Below, one piece after another: positions 48,712 through 58,027 of a stretch of 64,000 nt of DNA (positions are counted from its first letter, which is position 1; each line of letters starts with the position of its first letter). A model generated the notes under the pieces. That model ran no database searches, was not told the origin of the DNA, and saw only the letters and a program-made list of their open reading frames with translations. The position numbers and the translations under genes were made by a program. This DNA is from Cohnella phaseoli (lineage in GTDB: Bacteria > Bacillota > Bacilli > Paenibacillales > Paenibacillaceae). Where the stretch lies: positions 119,916 to 183,915 of the forward strand of contig NZ_QRDZ01000020.1 in the NCBI RefSeq assembly GCF_003386235.1. The letters run 5' to 3'.

Positions 48712-48890
48712 AAATTTAGGCGGAAAGTCCGCGCTAATTTTGTCGAATAGGGAAAATACGCAGATTTAGAGTGGGAAATCCATCTTAAATTTTCCAAATG
48801 AGCATAATTGTAGATTTAAAGCGATGTTTCCGCTTTAAATACCCCAAAAACGGTGTGGCGGCGAATTTAAGGCGGAGTTTCCGCTTAATA
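48712..48890. repeat. Tandem array of four about 50-bp hairpin units
   Basis: Four related inverted repeats start near 48713, 48763, 48814 and 48864. The clearest is ATTTAAAGCG (48814-48823) / CGCTTTAAAT (48831-48840). In the others the stem bases vary, but the arms still pair (for example GCGGA/TCCGC in the first, CGG/CCG in the fourth). It fills most of the gap before the convergent TetR gene. Confidence 0.72.
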
Positions 48891-48929
48891 TCCACAACGG
48901 GGCGGGTTGCCCGTTTATTCTTCCTATGG

Positions 48930-49511
48930 TTAAAGCAACGTCAGCATCGATTCTAAGCAATTGCGGGCTACGAGCCGGTCGGGACGCGATTTCAACATTA
49001 CGGTAAGCCCGATCAAGGAAACGACAAAGGTCTGAGCCAATGCCTTGGAGTTCAAATGGGCCGCAAGCTCTCCGGATTGTACACCTCGTTCGATCGTCTC
49101 CTGAAAAATAACCGCAAGATACATCTGATGCTCCCTCGTCAGCACCTCGAATTTTTCGTCATGGGGGGCAAGCTCCACCATCGTATTGATACAGAAGCAT
49201 CCGCGGTTAGGCTGCTCGCCGTACGCCTCCTCGATCAAATCCTCGAAAAATATCCGAATCGCTTCTTTGGCCGATCGGTTGTTATGGAGCTTGGAGCGGA
49301 CGGAAGCGGCGTGTGACTGCGTGTATTTGCGCAGCGCTGCTTCGAACAACGCTTTTTTGTCGCCGAAAGCGGAATAGATACTGGGCTTTTGAATGCCCAT
49401 GCCAGACGTCAAGTCGCTTAGCGATGTCGCCTCGTACCCCTTCTCCCAAAACAGCCGCATAGCCGCCTCTAAAACCTGCTCCTCATCGAATTCGCGCGGT
49501 CGTACCATCAT
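48930..49511 (-). CDS. TetR-family transcriptional regulator
   Basis: Regulator of 193 residues. The N-terminal HTH (VLEAAMRLFWEKGYEATSL... GIQKPSIYSAFGDKKALFE) is characteristic of the TetR family with C-terminal domain type TetR_C_11/YxaF-like (GCFCINTMVEL). It begins MMVRPREFDEEQ; either ATG 49511 or 49508 is possible after AGAGG. It is divergent from an MFS exporter gene, with an inverted-repeat operator between them, so it most likely represses that exporter and responds to one of its substrates. Confidence 0.9.
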   Translation of the reverse strand: MMVRPREFDEEQVLEAAMRLFWEKGYEATSLSDLTSGMGIQKPSIYSAFGDKKALFEAALRKYTQSHAASVRSKLHNNRSAKEAIRIFFEDLIEEAYGEQPNRGCFCINTMVELAPHDEKFEVLTREHQMYLAVIFQETIERGVQSGELAAHLNSKALAQTFVVSLIGLTVMLKSRPDRLVARNCLESMLTLL

Positions 49512-49631
49512 AGCGCCTCTTTTCATACCGTTTAGTATAAAATATTTTACCCTTATAAACTTCAACTGTCAAAAAAAAGCGCAGTGTTGACAGGAGTCCC
49601 TACCATCAACTATGATTTTTGATATTAATTA

Positions 49632-49656
49632 TGTACCAATCGGTACAAAATATACT
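49632..49656 (+). promoter_or_regulatory. TetR operator candidate overlapping the MFS promoter
   Basis: TGTACC-AATC-GGTACA (49632-49647) is a perfect 6-bp inverted repeat directly before TATACT (49651-49656), a -10 box for the exporter gene. It is well placed for repression. Confidence 0.68.
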
Positions 49657-49682
49657 GCGGAATAAGGGGATGTACAACTAAA

Positions 49683-50903
49683 ATGAAAATGACGAATTTA
49701 TCGAAGGCTGCTGCAGCGGAAGACGATGGGATCGCTTCAGGCTCATCCGTATCTCGCAAGCTGGCGCTGCTGTTTGCGGCGACATGCGGTTTGGCGGTTG
49801 CCAACATTTATTATGCTCAGCCGCTGCTTGACGTGTTGTCGAAAGAGTTCGCTATGGCGAATTCCACGATCGGCATCATTACGACGGCGACTCAAATATG
49901 CTATGCATTGGGTTTGTTGCTGCTAGTGCCGCTCGGAGATTTGTTGAATCAGCGCCGCTTGATCGTGGGTCAGATGCTGCTGTCTGTGGCCGCATTAGTC
50001 GTCGTCGGCACGGCTTCCTCGGCAGCGGTGCTGATTGCCGGGATCGCCGCAGTCGGATTGCTCGCCGTAATCGTGCAGACCATCGTCGCCTTCGCCGCAA
50101 CATTGGCAGCACCGTCCGAACGGGGGCGAGTCATCGGCCTGGTAACAAGCGGCGTTGTGATCGGAATTTTGCTGGCAAGAACCGTTGCGGGCATATTGAC
50201 GGATTTGGCCGGCTGGCGCTCGGTTTACCTCGCCTCCGCCGCTATGACGCTGCTAATGGCCAGCATTCTGCTGCGGGCATTGCCGAACCGTTCGCGCGTC
50301 ATAACCGATTTGACTTATTTGCATTTGATTCGTTCGGTTATATTGCTATTCGCTCAAGAAAAGGTATTGCGCGTTCGGGGTGTGCTGGGGCTGTTGATAT
50401 TTGCGGCGTTCAGCATTTTGTGGACTTCGCTTGTACTGCCCCTTAGCTCCCCGCCGTTCTCGCTTTCGCACAGTGCGATTGGAGCTTTCGGTCTTGCCGG
50501 AGCGGCCGGTGCGTTGGCCGCAGCGGGGGCCGGTCGACTGGCCGATCGCGGCTTGGGCCAACGGACGACGGGCTGGGCGCTTTTCCTGCTGCTTGCGTCA
50601 TGGCTGCCGATGAGTCTTATGTCGCAAACGCTGTGGGGATTGATTGTCGGGGTCATTCTTCTCGATTTTGCTGTGCAAGCCGTACATGTGACGAACCAAA
50701 GCCTGATTTTGAGCGTGCGCCCTGAAGCGCGCAGCCGTCTTACCGCCGCCTATATGATGTTTTATTCCTTCGGCAGCGCCGCCGGTGCGATTGCCGCCAC
50801 TCTGACTTATTCTCGCGCAGGCTGGATAGGCGTATGCTGGCTTGGGGCCTTGGTAAGCGCCGCGGCTGTGCTCTTCTGGATGCGGACTCGTCGAATTGTC
50901 TAA
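49683..50903 (+). CDS. MFS transporter (drug-efflux type)
   Basis: Membrane protein of 406 residues with twelve predicted transmembrane segments. The opening CGLAVANIYYAQPLLDVLS and the loop 2-3 motif LLVPLGDLLNQRR are typical of the YnfM/YgaY-like proton-driven exporters of the DHA1 group. ATG 49683 has AGGGGATG upstream at rather long spacing. Divergent from a TetR gene that probably represses it. The substrate is unknown. Confidence 0.9.
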   Translation: MKMTNLSKAAAAEDDGIASGSSVSRKLALLFAATCGLAVANIYYAQPLLDVLSKEFAMANSTIGIITTATQICYALGLLLLVPLGDLLNQRRLIVGQMLLSVAALVVVGTASSAAVLIAGIAAVGLLAVIVQTIVAFAATLAAPSERGRVIGLVTSGVVIGILLARTVAGILTDLAGWRSVYLASAAMTLLMASILLRALPNRSRVITDLTYLHLIRSVILLFAQEKVLRVRGVLGLLIFAAFSILWTSLVLPLSSPPFSLSHSAIGAFGLAGAAGALAAAGAGRLADRGLGQRTTGWALFLLLASWLPMSLMSQTLWGLIVGVILLDFAVQAVHVTNQSLILSVRPEARSRLTAAYMMFYSFGSAAGAIAATLTYSRAGWIGVCWLGALVSAAAVLFWMRTRRIV

Positions 50904-51149
50904 AGGCAGCAAAAATGCCCGATTTGGATCATGAAGCGGAATGGGCAGCGGATTCGAAAGGTACACGAAATTAATTGGCATTGTTTCGTAATTGTTATTA
51001 GATTAGAATTAGTATAAATAAGGGCGGTGAGTTGAACCAAAGACATCAAGAGATGGTCCAATGGAATGGAGAAAGGGAATGCAAGGGGTTCCCACTTCAG
51101 GGGTTCAACCTAGATTTGTCCGAGAATTTATAAAATAGGAGGAAAAGCA

Positions 51150-52904
51150 ATGCGAACAGAGGAATGGATTTCTGCCGGAACGCTGGACCAACTGAAGTCT
51201 GAGGGCGCCAAGGTCATCAAAGGGGGAATCGCCGTATTTGCCCATGAGGACGGAGCGGCGGCAGTGGACAATCGCTGTCCGCATCTCGGTTTTCCGCTTC
51301 ACCTAGGCAGTCTGTGCGACGGAATATTGACCTGTCATTGGCATCATGCGCGCTTCGACATCTGCAGCGGCGGCACGCTTGATCCTTGGGCGGACGATGC
51401 GCTGGCTCACGACGTGAAGATAGAGAATGGGGAAGTATGGGTTAACCCGGCGCCGCGGCAAACGATGAGTATTGAAAAGTTGAATCAGCGGCTGCGGGAA
51501 GGCTTGGAGCAGAACATCGGCATCGTCATTGCCAAAGCGGTTGTCGGTCTGATCGAAGCAGGCGTGTCCGAGGATGAAATCGTGCGAATCGGCATTTTGT
51601 ACGGGACATCGCTAAGCAGCGGTTGGGGCAGCGGCTTGACGATTCTGACCGCTATGCGCAACGTTCTTCCGAAGCTCGATAAGCAAGGTCGCATCCTGGC
51701 GCTCTATCACGGACTTGTACACGTTGCCCGCGCCGGGGCTGGCCGCGCACCTCGCCACTTGCTTGGTCCGCTGCCGTCTGCGGACACTTCACCGAAGCGA
51801 CTCGCCGACTGGTACCGCAACTGTGTCGAAGTCCGCGATTCGCAAGGCGCGGAGAAAGTGCTGCTGACCGCGGTTACCGCCGGCATGTCGTCGGATGAAC
51901 TTGCAGATATGCTGCTTACTGCGGTCACGGACCATTTCTATTTGGACGGAGGGCATACGTTCGACTTTCATAATAAAGCGTTCGAAGCGCTTGATGCGCT
52001 TGGGCCGGACGCTGCCGAAATCATACTTGCCTCGCTCATGCCTCTGATGAGAAATCCGTCGCGCAGCGAAGAGCAGCATCATTGGCAATCGCCGATCGAT
52101 CTGGTTACGCCCTTGAAGCAAGCCTTTGAACAATTACGGAGCGATGATTTGTCCGGAAAGTCCGCCACCTCCGCCTTTAATGAAGACGCTTTCGTAGATC
52201 AGCTGCTCGGGGACCAACCCCTTGCAACGATTCAACAAATATCCGATGCGCTGATGGGGGGCATTGCTCCTGCTAGGTTAGCCCGACTCATTACTCTGGC
52301 GGCCGCGGAACGCATCGCACGCTTCCATACCCAGAACGACTTCGGGGATTGGCTGGCCGTGCTGCATACATTTACTTACGCACATGCCGTGCACGAAAGG
52401 CTGCTGCGTTCGCAGGAGCCTCTGCTGTACCGCGCATTGTTTTATGGGGCGATCGCGATTTATCATGACCGTTTCTTGAACGTTCCGCGCGCTCCAAAGC
52501 CGAAGAAGGACGAATACAAGGCGGGCATAGCCGAAGCCTCGACCGAGGACTTGCTCTCGCTGCTGGATCGACGCCAACAGGTGGAAGAGGCGGCCGGCTG
52601 GGTTGCCGCCTACCTGGACTCCGGCCGCGACCATGCGCCGCTGCTCAATACGCTCGGTCACAGCTTGCTGCGAGAAGACGCGGAATTTCATTCTTTTCAA
52701 ATGTACGAGGCCGCAATCGCCGAATATGACCACTGGCGCGCCATGGACGGAACCGAAGCGTTGGCGGATCGCGCCGCGAATACGATGCTGATCGCATGCG
52801 CCCGCTATCTTGCCGCCCATGCTCCGACAGCAAGAGAGATGCCGCATACGGCTCGGATCGCCTGGCGACTGCACCGCGGCGAACGGCTTTTTGAGTCCGA
52901 TTAA
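51150..52904 (+). CDS. Rieske [2Fe-2S] protein with large uncharacterised C-terminal part
   Basis: Protein of 584 residues. The N-terminal Rieske domain (~1-105) has both cluster-binding pairs, Cys43-x-His45 and Cys62-x2-His65 (RCPHLGF and CHWHHARFD), as in soluble Rieske ferredoxins. The remaining ~480 residues are helical, with no domain I recognise and a notable His content (HGLVHVARAGAGRAP, YLDGGHTFDFHNKAFEA). No signal peptide. ATG 51150 has ATAGGAGGAAAA. It stands alone, with an inverted pair GTTGAACC (51031-51038) / GGTTCAAC (51102-51109) upstream and a terminator after it. A redox enzyme is inferred; its substrate is unknown. Confidence 0.87.
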   Translation: MRTEEWISAGTLDQLKSEGAKVIKGGIAVFAHEDGAAAVDNRCPHLGFPLHLGSLCDGILTCHWHHARFDICSGGTLDPWADDALAHDVKIENGEVWVNPAPRQTMSIEKLNQRLREGLEQNIGIVIAKAVVGLIEAGVSEDEIVRIGILYGTSLSSGWGSGLTILTAMRNVLPKLDKQGRILALYHGLVHVARAGAGRAPRHLLGPLPSADTSPKRLADWYRNCVEVRDSQGAEKVLLTAVTAGMSSDELADMLLTAVTDHFYLDGGHTFDFHNKAFEALDALGPDAAEIILASLMPLMRNPSRSEEQHHWQSPIDLVTPLKQAFEQLRSDDLSGKSATSAFNEDAFVDQLLGDQPLATIQQISDALMGGIAPARLARLITLAAAERIARFHTQNDFGDWLAVLHTFTYAHAVHERLLRSQEPLLYRALFYGAIAIYHDRFLNVPRAPKPKKDEYKAGIAEASTEDLLSLLDRRQQVEEAAGWVAAYLDSGRDHAPLLNTLGHSLLREDAEFHSFQMYEAAIAEYDHWRAMDGTEALADRAANTMLIACARYLAAHAPTAREMPHTARIAWRLHRGERLFESD

Positions 52905-52982
52905 GCTGCCCTGTATTAATTCTGAATAAGTAATTTCTAAAAATGCGTTAATGTTTCATATAGTATGTCCAATTCGTTATTT

Positions 52983-53028
52983 AAAGGCTATCTCCGCTCA
53001 TAAGCGAGGGGGTAGCCTTTTTCTTTTA
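52983..53028 (+). terminator. Rho-independent terminator of the Rieske gene
   Basis: AAAGGCTA (52983-52990) and TAGCCTTT (53013-53020), with inner CGC/GCG pairing, are followed by TTCTTTT. Confidence 0.82.
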
Positions 53029-53120
53029 CACAGAATTCGAGAGAAGGAACGGCTAGATTTATTAAAGTTCTAAAAAATAATTAATGCCGAAAAGGCATAG
53101 GTCTGTGCTAAATTAAGGCA

Positions 53121-55352
53121 ATGAAAAAGTTACTCAAAAACGGCTTTATCCGATTAGGACTTGTTGTCGTCGTCGTGGGCGGGGCGGTCGCCTATTGGTT
53201 GATGCCGCCAATCGCTAAGGTAGAAAGCGCCGAGATCGGCAATGGCGTTAAAGTGAAATTCAAAACGAACGGAACGCAAATCGAACAATTTCAAAACCAG
53301 TCATGGAATCCTTATTTCGCCAAAGGGGTGAATATGGGAGCTGCGGTTCCGGGACATTTCCCCGGCGAGCTCGAGATTTCAAAAGACGACTATATGAGAT
53401 GGTTTGAAATGATTCAAGAGATGGGCGCCAACGTTATTCGCGTGTACACCGTACTTAAACCGGAGTTTTACGAGGCTCTGGTCCGATATAATGCGAAGCA
53501 TCGGGATAATCCGCTCTTTTTTATTCAAGGGGTGTGGAGTCCGGAAGAGCAATTGATCGAGGGGCAGAACGCATTTGATCCGAAGGTTAAACAGAAGTTT
53601 GAAAAAGAGATTCAAGAGGCTGTAGAAGCCGTGTACGGAAATATCGATCTTGAAGCCGAAGAGCATTCCGGCAAAGCCAGCGGCAGCTATGTCTTTAATG
53701 CCGGCCCTTATCTCATGAGCTGGATCGTCGGCACGGAATGGGACCCTGTGATGGTGGTCAAGACGAATAAGAACAATCCGGACGTTGCGGATTATAAGGG
53801 CGAGCATTTTCAAAGCCAACCCGGAGCAAGTCCCTTTGAAAAATGGTTGGCCGAGATGGTCGACATCACGGCTGCCACGGAAGCCGAGCACGGATGGCAG
53901 CATCCGATCGCCTTCTCGAATTGGGTAACGACTGATCCGCTGGAGCATCCGGGCGAGCCGCTCGTTGCCGAGGATATGGTCAGCGTCGATCCGACGCATA
54001 TCGCGGCCGTCGATTGGGATGCCGGTTATTTTGCCTCCTATCACGTGTACCCTTACTATCCGGATTTCTTCACCTTCGACAAATCGTTCCAAACGATGAA
54101 AAACGACAAAGGCGAAGCGGATAGCTACAAAACCTATCTCCACAAGCTGAAGGAATATCATAACGAGATGCCGATTATGATTACCGAATTCGGCGTTCCC
54201 GCCTCGCAAGGAATTGCCCATACCGGCATGCTGGGGCGCGATCAGGGCGGTCACGACGATAAGGAGCAGGGGGAGATGGATGCGGATATGTTCCGTCAGA
54301 TCCATCAGGAGGGATACTCTGGAGCGATTCTGTTTACGTGGCAGGACGAATGGTTTAAGAAAACATGGAACACGATGCATTACGACGTTCCCGATCGCCG
54401 GGCCTACTGGTATAACACGCTCACGAACGAATCCCATTTCGGCGTACTCGGTATGTATCCGAGCAAAGACGATACGATTCACATCGACGGGGACGCTTCG
54501 GACTGGGACAAGCTGGATAACGGAGACAAGACAAAGCTGGAGCTGCAGAGCGAAGGATTTAACGAAATATGGGCCACGCATGACGAAGGTTATCTATACC
54601 TCTTGGTTAATTTTTCCGAATCTTTAGAATTTTCTAATCATTCGATCTATCTGGGCTTTGACACTTTAAAAGGCGGCAATCGCCATGCTCCGCAGCTCCA
54701 AGGAAAGACGCTGGACGAGGGCTTGGAGACGTTAATCGAGCTCGGCGACGAGGACGAAGGCCGGATGATGATTGCCTCCAATTACGATTTCCATACCCGG
54801 TACTATGGTCATCTATCGAAAATATTAGCTTTTGATCCCAAAGAGCTGCAGGACGATAGCGGACTTTTTAAGCCCTGGAAATTGGTCGTGAATTATTTGC
54901 TGGAACATCCGGATGCCCGGTTCGATCATCCCTTCGGCGATATCGACGTCGGAGACTTGCGAAGAGGAACGAGCAACCCGCAGGATCCGAATTATAATTC
55001 GAAGGCGATGTGGCAGGTCAAAGGCAATACGCTGGAAATTCGGATTCCGTGGATGCTGCTTGGATTCAGCGATCCGAGCTCGCTCAGCGCCATTAGCTAC
55101 ACGGATACCGGAACGAAAGAATTCGAATCGGTGAAAGTCGAAGGCGTTCGCCTCGTTCCCTGGATCGTCAGCAAAGATTCGCAAAAGGTGATCGGTCTCG
55201 AAGGCAGCGATCCGTATCCGGTATCGAAGCTTCCGTTTTACGCGTGGGACAGGTGGGAGGATGTCGATGTCGATTATGTGGAACGCCCGAAACAAAGCTA
55301 CTACACGATGCAAAAAGCGATGCGCGAAGTCAATCAACCGGTAACTGAATAA
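53121..55352 (+). CDS. Membrane-anchored glycosidase-like protein of exopolysaccharide operon
   Basis: Protein of 743 residues with one N-terminal transmembrane helix (~12-30), the rest outside. A TIM barrel (~60-450) looks like clan GH-A: NPYFAKGVNMGAAVPG at the start, acid/base candidate Glu in IVGTEWDP, nucleophile candidate Glu in MITEFGVP. A CBM9/DOMON-like sandwich follows (~465-700; HIDGDASDWDKL). It is the first gene of an eight-gene operon with a processive glycosyltransferase. Synthase-dependent polymers (cellulose, PNAG, Pel, alginate) usually have such a companion hydrolase or lyase, which is the inferred role here. A small hairpin ATGCC/GGCAT (53084-53098) lies in the leader. The ribosome site (TAAGG) is weak. 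Confidence 0.82.
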   Translation: MKKLLKNGFIRLGLVVVVVGGAVAYWLMPPIAKVESAEIGNGVKVKFKTNGTQIEQFQNQSWNPYFAKGVNMGAAVPGHFPGELEISKDDYMRWFEMIQEMGANVIRVYTVLKPEFYEALVRYNAKHRDNPLFFIQGVWSPEEQLIEGQNAFDPKVKQKFEKEIQEAVEAVYGNIDLEAEEHSGKASGSYVFNAGPYLMSWIVGTEWDPVMVVKTNKNNPDVADYKGEHFQSQPGASPFEKWLAEMVDITAATEAEHGWQHPIAFSNWVTTDPLEHPGEPLVAEDMVSVDPTHIAAVDWDAGYFASYHVYPYYPDFFTFDKSFQTMKNDKGEADSYKTYLHKLKEYHNEMPIMITEFGVPASQGIAHTGMLGRDQGGHDDKEQGEMDADMFRQIHQEGYSGAILFTWQDEWFKKTWNTMHYDVPDRRAYWYNTLTNESHFGVLGMYPSKDDTIHIDGDASDWDKLDNGDKTKLELQSEGFNEIWATHDEGYLYLLVNFSESLEFSNHSIYLGFDTLKGGNRHAPQLQGKTLDEGLETLIELGDEDEGRMMIASNYDFHTRYYGHLSKILAFDPKELQDDSGLFKPWKLVVNYLLEHPDARFDHPFGDIDVGDLRRGTSNPQDPNYNSKAMWQVKGNTLEIRIPWMLLGFSDPSSLSAISYTDTGTKEFESVKVEGVRLVPWIVSKDSQKVIGLEGSDPYPVSKLPFYAWDRWEDVDVDYVERPKQSYYTMQKAMREVNQPVTE

Positions 55353-55376
55353 AGCGAAGAGAGGAAGGATTTATTT

Positions 55377-56546
55377 GTGTATATCAACATCGAAGTGGCG
55401 ATCCAATTTCTATACGTACTTCTTATTTTGAATCTCGTATTCGCTTTGGCCGTCTATGCCTTGAAAATCAAAAGTGTGAGCAAAGCCAGAACGGAGCGCA
55501 GGTTCGAGGTCAAAATCAAAGATTATCTCACCTACATCCAATTGAATATCGAAGGAACAGAACCGTTAAACGCACCGCCGTTTGCATTAAGCAAAATGGA
55601 ACGAGAAGCGCTGCAGGAACGCTTGAACGAGATGATCGAGAACTTTACTGGAGCTCCTCGCGAGAAATGCATGGAGCTCTGCGTCCGCCTGGGGCTGGCG
55701 CAAAATCACCTTAATCGTCTGAGCAAAGGCGCTTATTCCGCGAAAATCGATGCGGCGTATCACTTAGGCTGCATGAGAGTTCGGGAAGCCGTTCCGGCTT
55801 TGCTCAAGCTGCTCCGAACGCATAAACGGAATTCGTCCCTCTTCGTCGTCGCCCGCTCGATTGCGAAATGCGCTCGCGATGAACAGGACGTCAAAGAAAT
55901 GGTGCAGATTCTTCTGAAGCATAACAAAGGCTTTTACGAGCTGCTTGTCGACATGATTAAGGAAGCGGACATCGATCATCGGGCGCTGTTTGCGGAATTT
56001 CTGCAACGGGACACCCATGAATTCATCCGAATCGGTCTGTGCGGATTGAAGGAGTATACCGAGCCGACGGCGGCATCGGCTGTCTATCGTCTTCTCGATT
56101 CCCCGGATAGCACCATTCAGTATAAAGCCGTGGAAATCTATCTGAAATCCGTTCATTTTATTCCCAGAAACGTCGTTCAAAAGCTGCTCCGGCACCCGCT
56201 GGACGAGGTGCGCGTTCTGGCGGCTCAAGCGATCGCGGATCTGAAGCTGGTTCCATATATCGATGTTATGAGAGGCGCCTTATTGGATGAAAGCAAGCGA
56301 GTATCCGCCGCCAGCGCGAACGGGCTGTTGCTGCTCGGAGAAGAAGGAGCCGCCCAATTGTGCGAAGTCGCCGCAGAAGCAAGAGGATCGGAGCAAGGAG
56401 AATTCCTCCGAACGCTGATCGAGGAACAAATCGAGGCCCTTTCCAGCCGGCACCACGACCTTGATCGGCTGACGCGATACAATTCGTTGGCTTACCATTA
56501 CGAAAAAGCGTTCGGCAAAAACAAACGAATCTATCGCGTTGTGTAG
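55377..56546 (+). CDS. HEAT-repeat membrane protein of exopolysaccharide operon
   Basis: Protein of 389 residues with one N-terminal transmembrane helix (~7-28) and a cytosolic alpha-solenoid of HEAT-like repeats (~120-350; KIDAAYHLGCMRVREAVPALLKLL, VRVLAAQAIADLKL, RVSAASANGLLLLGEEGA). Such proteins are usually scaffolds; here it probably holds the polymerase complex together or regulates it. GTG 55377 is preceded by GAGGAAGG. It lies between the glycosidase-like gene and the GT2 gene with short gaps. Confidence 0.82.
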   Translation: MYINIEVAIQFLYVLLILNLVFALAVYALKIKSVSKARTERRFEVKIKDYLTYIQLNIEGTEPLNAPPFALSKMEREALQERLNEMIENFTGAPREKCMELCVRLGLAQNHLNRLSKGAYSAKIDAAYHLGCMRVREAVPALLKLLRTHKRNSSLFVVARSIAKCARDEQDVKEMVQILLKHNKGFYELLVDMIKEADIDHRALFAEFLQRDTHEFIRIGLCGLKEYTEPTAASAVYRLLDSPDSTIQYKAVEIYLKSVHFIPRNVVQKLLRHPLDEVRVLAAQAIADLKLVPYIDVMRGALLDESKRVSAASANGLLLLGEEGAAQLCEVAAEARGSEQGEFLRTLIEEQIEALSSRHHDLDRLTRYNSLAYHYEKAFGKNKRIYRVV

Positions 56547-56573
56547 TTAGCCGATTTAGGAGGAAACCGAAGC

Positions 56574-58016
56574 ATGAGAATATTCGAATATTATTTGCAG
56601 CAGTTTTTAAACTTCTTGCGCGACTTTTTACTGGGCTACGGCTACTTTGCGATGTATTATGCCTTGGCGATTACTTTCATTTATTTTCTGATTTTCGCTT
56701 TATCGATTCGCCATACTTCGCCTCTTCAAAGAGGGATTCGCTACAATCGCATTCAGAAGCTGTCCGGTTCCGAACACTTGCCGCCAGTGTCCTTGTTAGT
56801 CCCGGCGTTTAACGAAGAATTAACGATCAAAGAAAACGTAAGATCCTTGTTGGCTTTGAACTATCCGGAATACGAGGTTATCGTCGTGAATGACGGCTCC
56901 AATGACGATACGACCCGAATTATGATCGAAGAGTTCCAGCTTCAAGAGATTCAGCCTTTTGTCGCCAAACCTATTAAAACCGAGAAGGTCAGAGGCTATT
57001 ATCATAATCCCGAGTATCCGAACTTGTTTTTCATTGATAAAGAAAACGGAGGCAAAGCGGACTCCTTAAACGCAGGAATCAACCTTTCCCGCCATTCTCT
57101 GATTTCGACGATCGATGCCGATTCGCTGCTGGAGAAAGACGCGCTAACCCGAATCGCCAGAGTGTATATGGAAAATCCCGAAGAGACTGTGGCGGTCGGC
57201 GGAAACGTACGAATCGTGAACAGCTGTACGGTAGAAGACGGGATCGTCAAAAAAATCCGTTTTCCGCAAAAAGTGTGGCCGGCGCTGCAGAACGTAGAGT
57301 ATATCAAAGCTTTCTTGGGCGGCCGGATCGGCTGGAGCGCCATTAACGGATTGATCATCGTGTCCGGCGCCTTCGGCGTCTTTCAGAAGGATAAGGTCAT
57401 CGCGGTAGGCGGATATCGCGGCGGATATCCCGGGGAAGACATGAACATCGTCATCAAGCTTCACCGTTATTGCCTGGAAAATAAAATCCCTTACCATGTC
57501 GCTTTTTGCCCGGACGCCGTATGTTGGACGCAAGCGCCGGATACTTATCGGATACTAAGCAGCCAACGGAAGCGCTGGGGCCGCGGGAACTTGAAAAACA
57601 TGGTCGAAGAAGGGTTCCATATGATTTTCCGCCCTCGGTACAAAGTGTTCGGGCTTTTAACGCTTCCGTATAACGTATTGTTTGAAACCTTGAACCCATA
57701 TTTTCGCTTAAGCGGTCTGATTGCGATGCTGGGGTACTGGCTGCTGAATATGGCGGATTGGAAAACCGTCGTCGTCTTTATGCTGGTGAACTTTTTCTCC
57801 TGTTTCATTCTGAGCCTCGGCGCTTTGTTTATCGAGGAAAAAGCGTTTAATCGTTATCCGAAACTGAGCGATCTCCACAAAATGATGCTGTACTCTGTTC
57901 TCATGTTTTTTGGTTACCGACAAGTCGGCGTGCTGTGGAGATTAATGGGACACATCGACTTCTTCCGCAACAACAATACGTGGGGAACGATGGTTCGTAC
58001 CAATTTTAATAAATAG
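56574..58016 (+). CDS. Processive family 2 glycosyltransferase (PgaC/cellulose-synthase type)
   Basis: Membrane polymerase of 480 residues: N-terminal transmembrane helices (~20-45), a cytosolic GT2 domain, and C-terminal transmembrane helices (~360-450). All processive GT2 motifs are present: VVNDGSNDDT, DADSLLEKDAL (DxD), PGEDMNI (acceptor-side Asp) and SSQRKRWGRG (QxxRW). The closest well-known relatives by layout are PgaC/IcaA, which make poly-GlcNAc. With a UDP-sugar dehydrogenase and GlmM in the same operon, a polymer with amino sugars or uronic acids is suggested. ATG 56574 has TTAGGAGGA. Confidence 0.93.
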   Translation: MRIFEYYLQQFLNFLRDFLLGYGYFAMYYALAITFIYFLIFALSIRHTSPLQRGIRYNRIQKLSGSEHLPPVSLLVPAFNEELTIKENVRSLLALNYPEYEVIVVNDGSNDDTTRIMIEEFQLQEIQPFVAKPIKTEKVRGYYHNPEYPNLFFIDKENGGKADSLNAGINLSRHSLISTIDADSLLEKDALTRIARVYMENPEETVAVGGNVRIVNSCTVEDGIVKKIRFPQKVWPALQNVEYIKAFLGGRIGWSAINGLIIVSGAFGVFQKDKVIAVGGYRGGYPGEDMNIVIKLHRYCLENKIPYHVAFCPDAVCWTQAPDTYRILSSQRKRWGRGNLKNMVEEGFHMIFRPRYKVFGLLTLPYNVLFETLNPYFRLSGLIAMLGYWLLNMADWKTVVVFMLVNFFSCFILSLGALFIEEKAFNRYPKLSDLHKMMLYSVLMFFGYRQVGVLWRLMGHIDFFRNNNTWGTMVRTNFNK

Positions 58017-58027
58017 GAGTGGAGATC

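Noticed and set aside
53041..53120. Cyclic-di-GMP riboswitch before the exopolysaccharide operon
   Set aside because: Only one short ATGCC/GGCAT hairpin is present; the conserved class I and II aptamer sequences are not seen.
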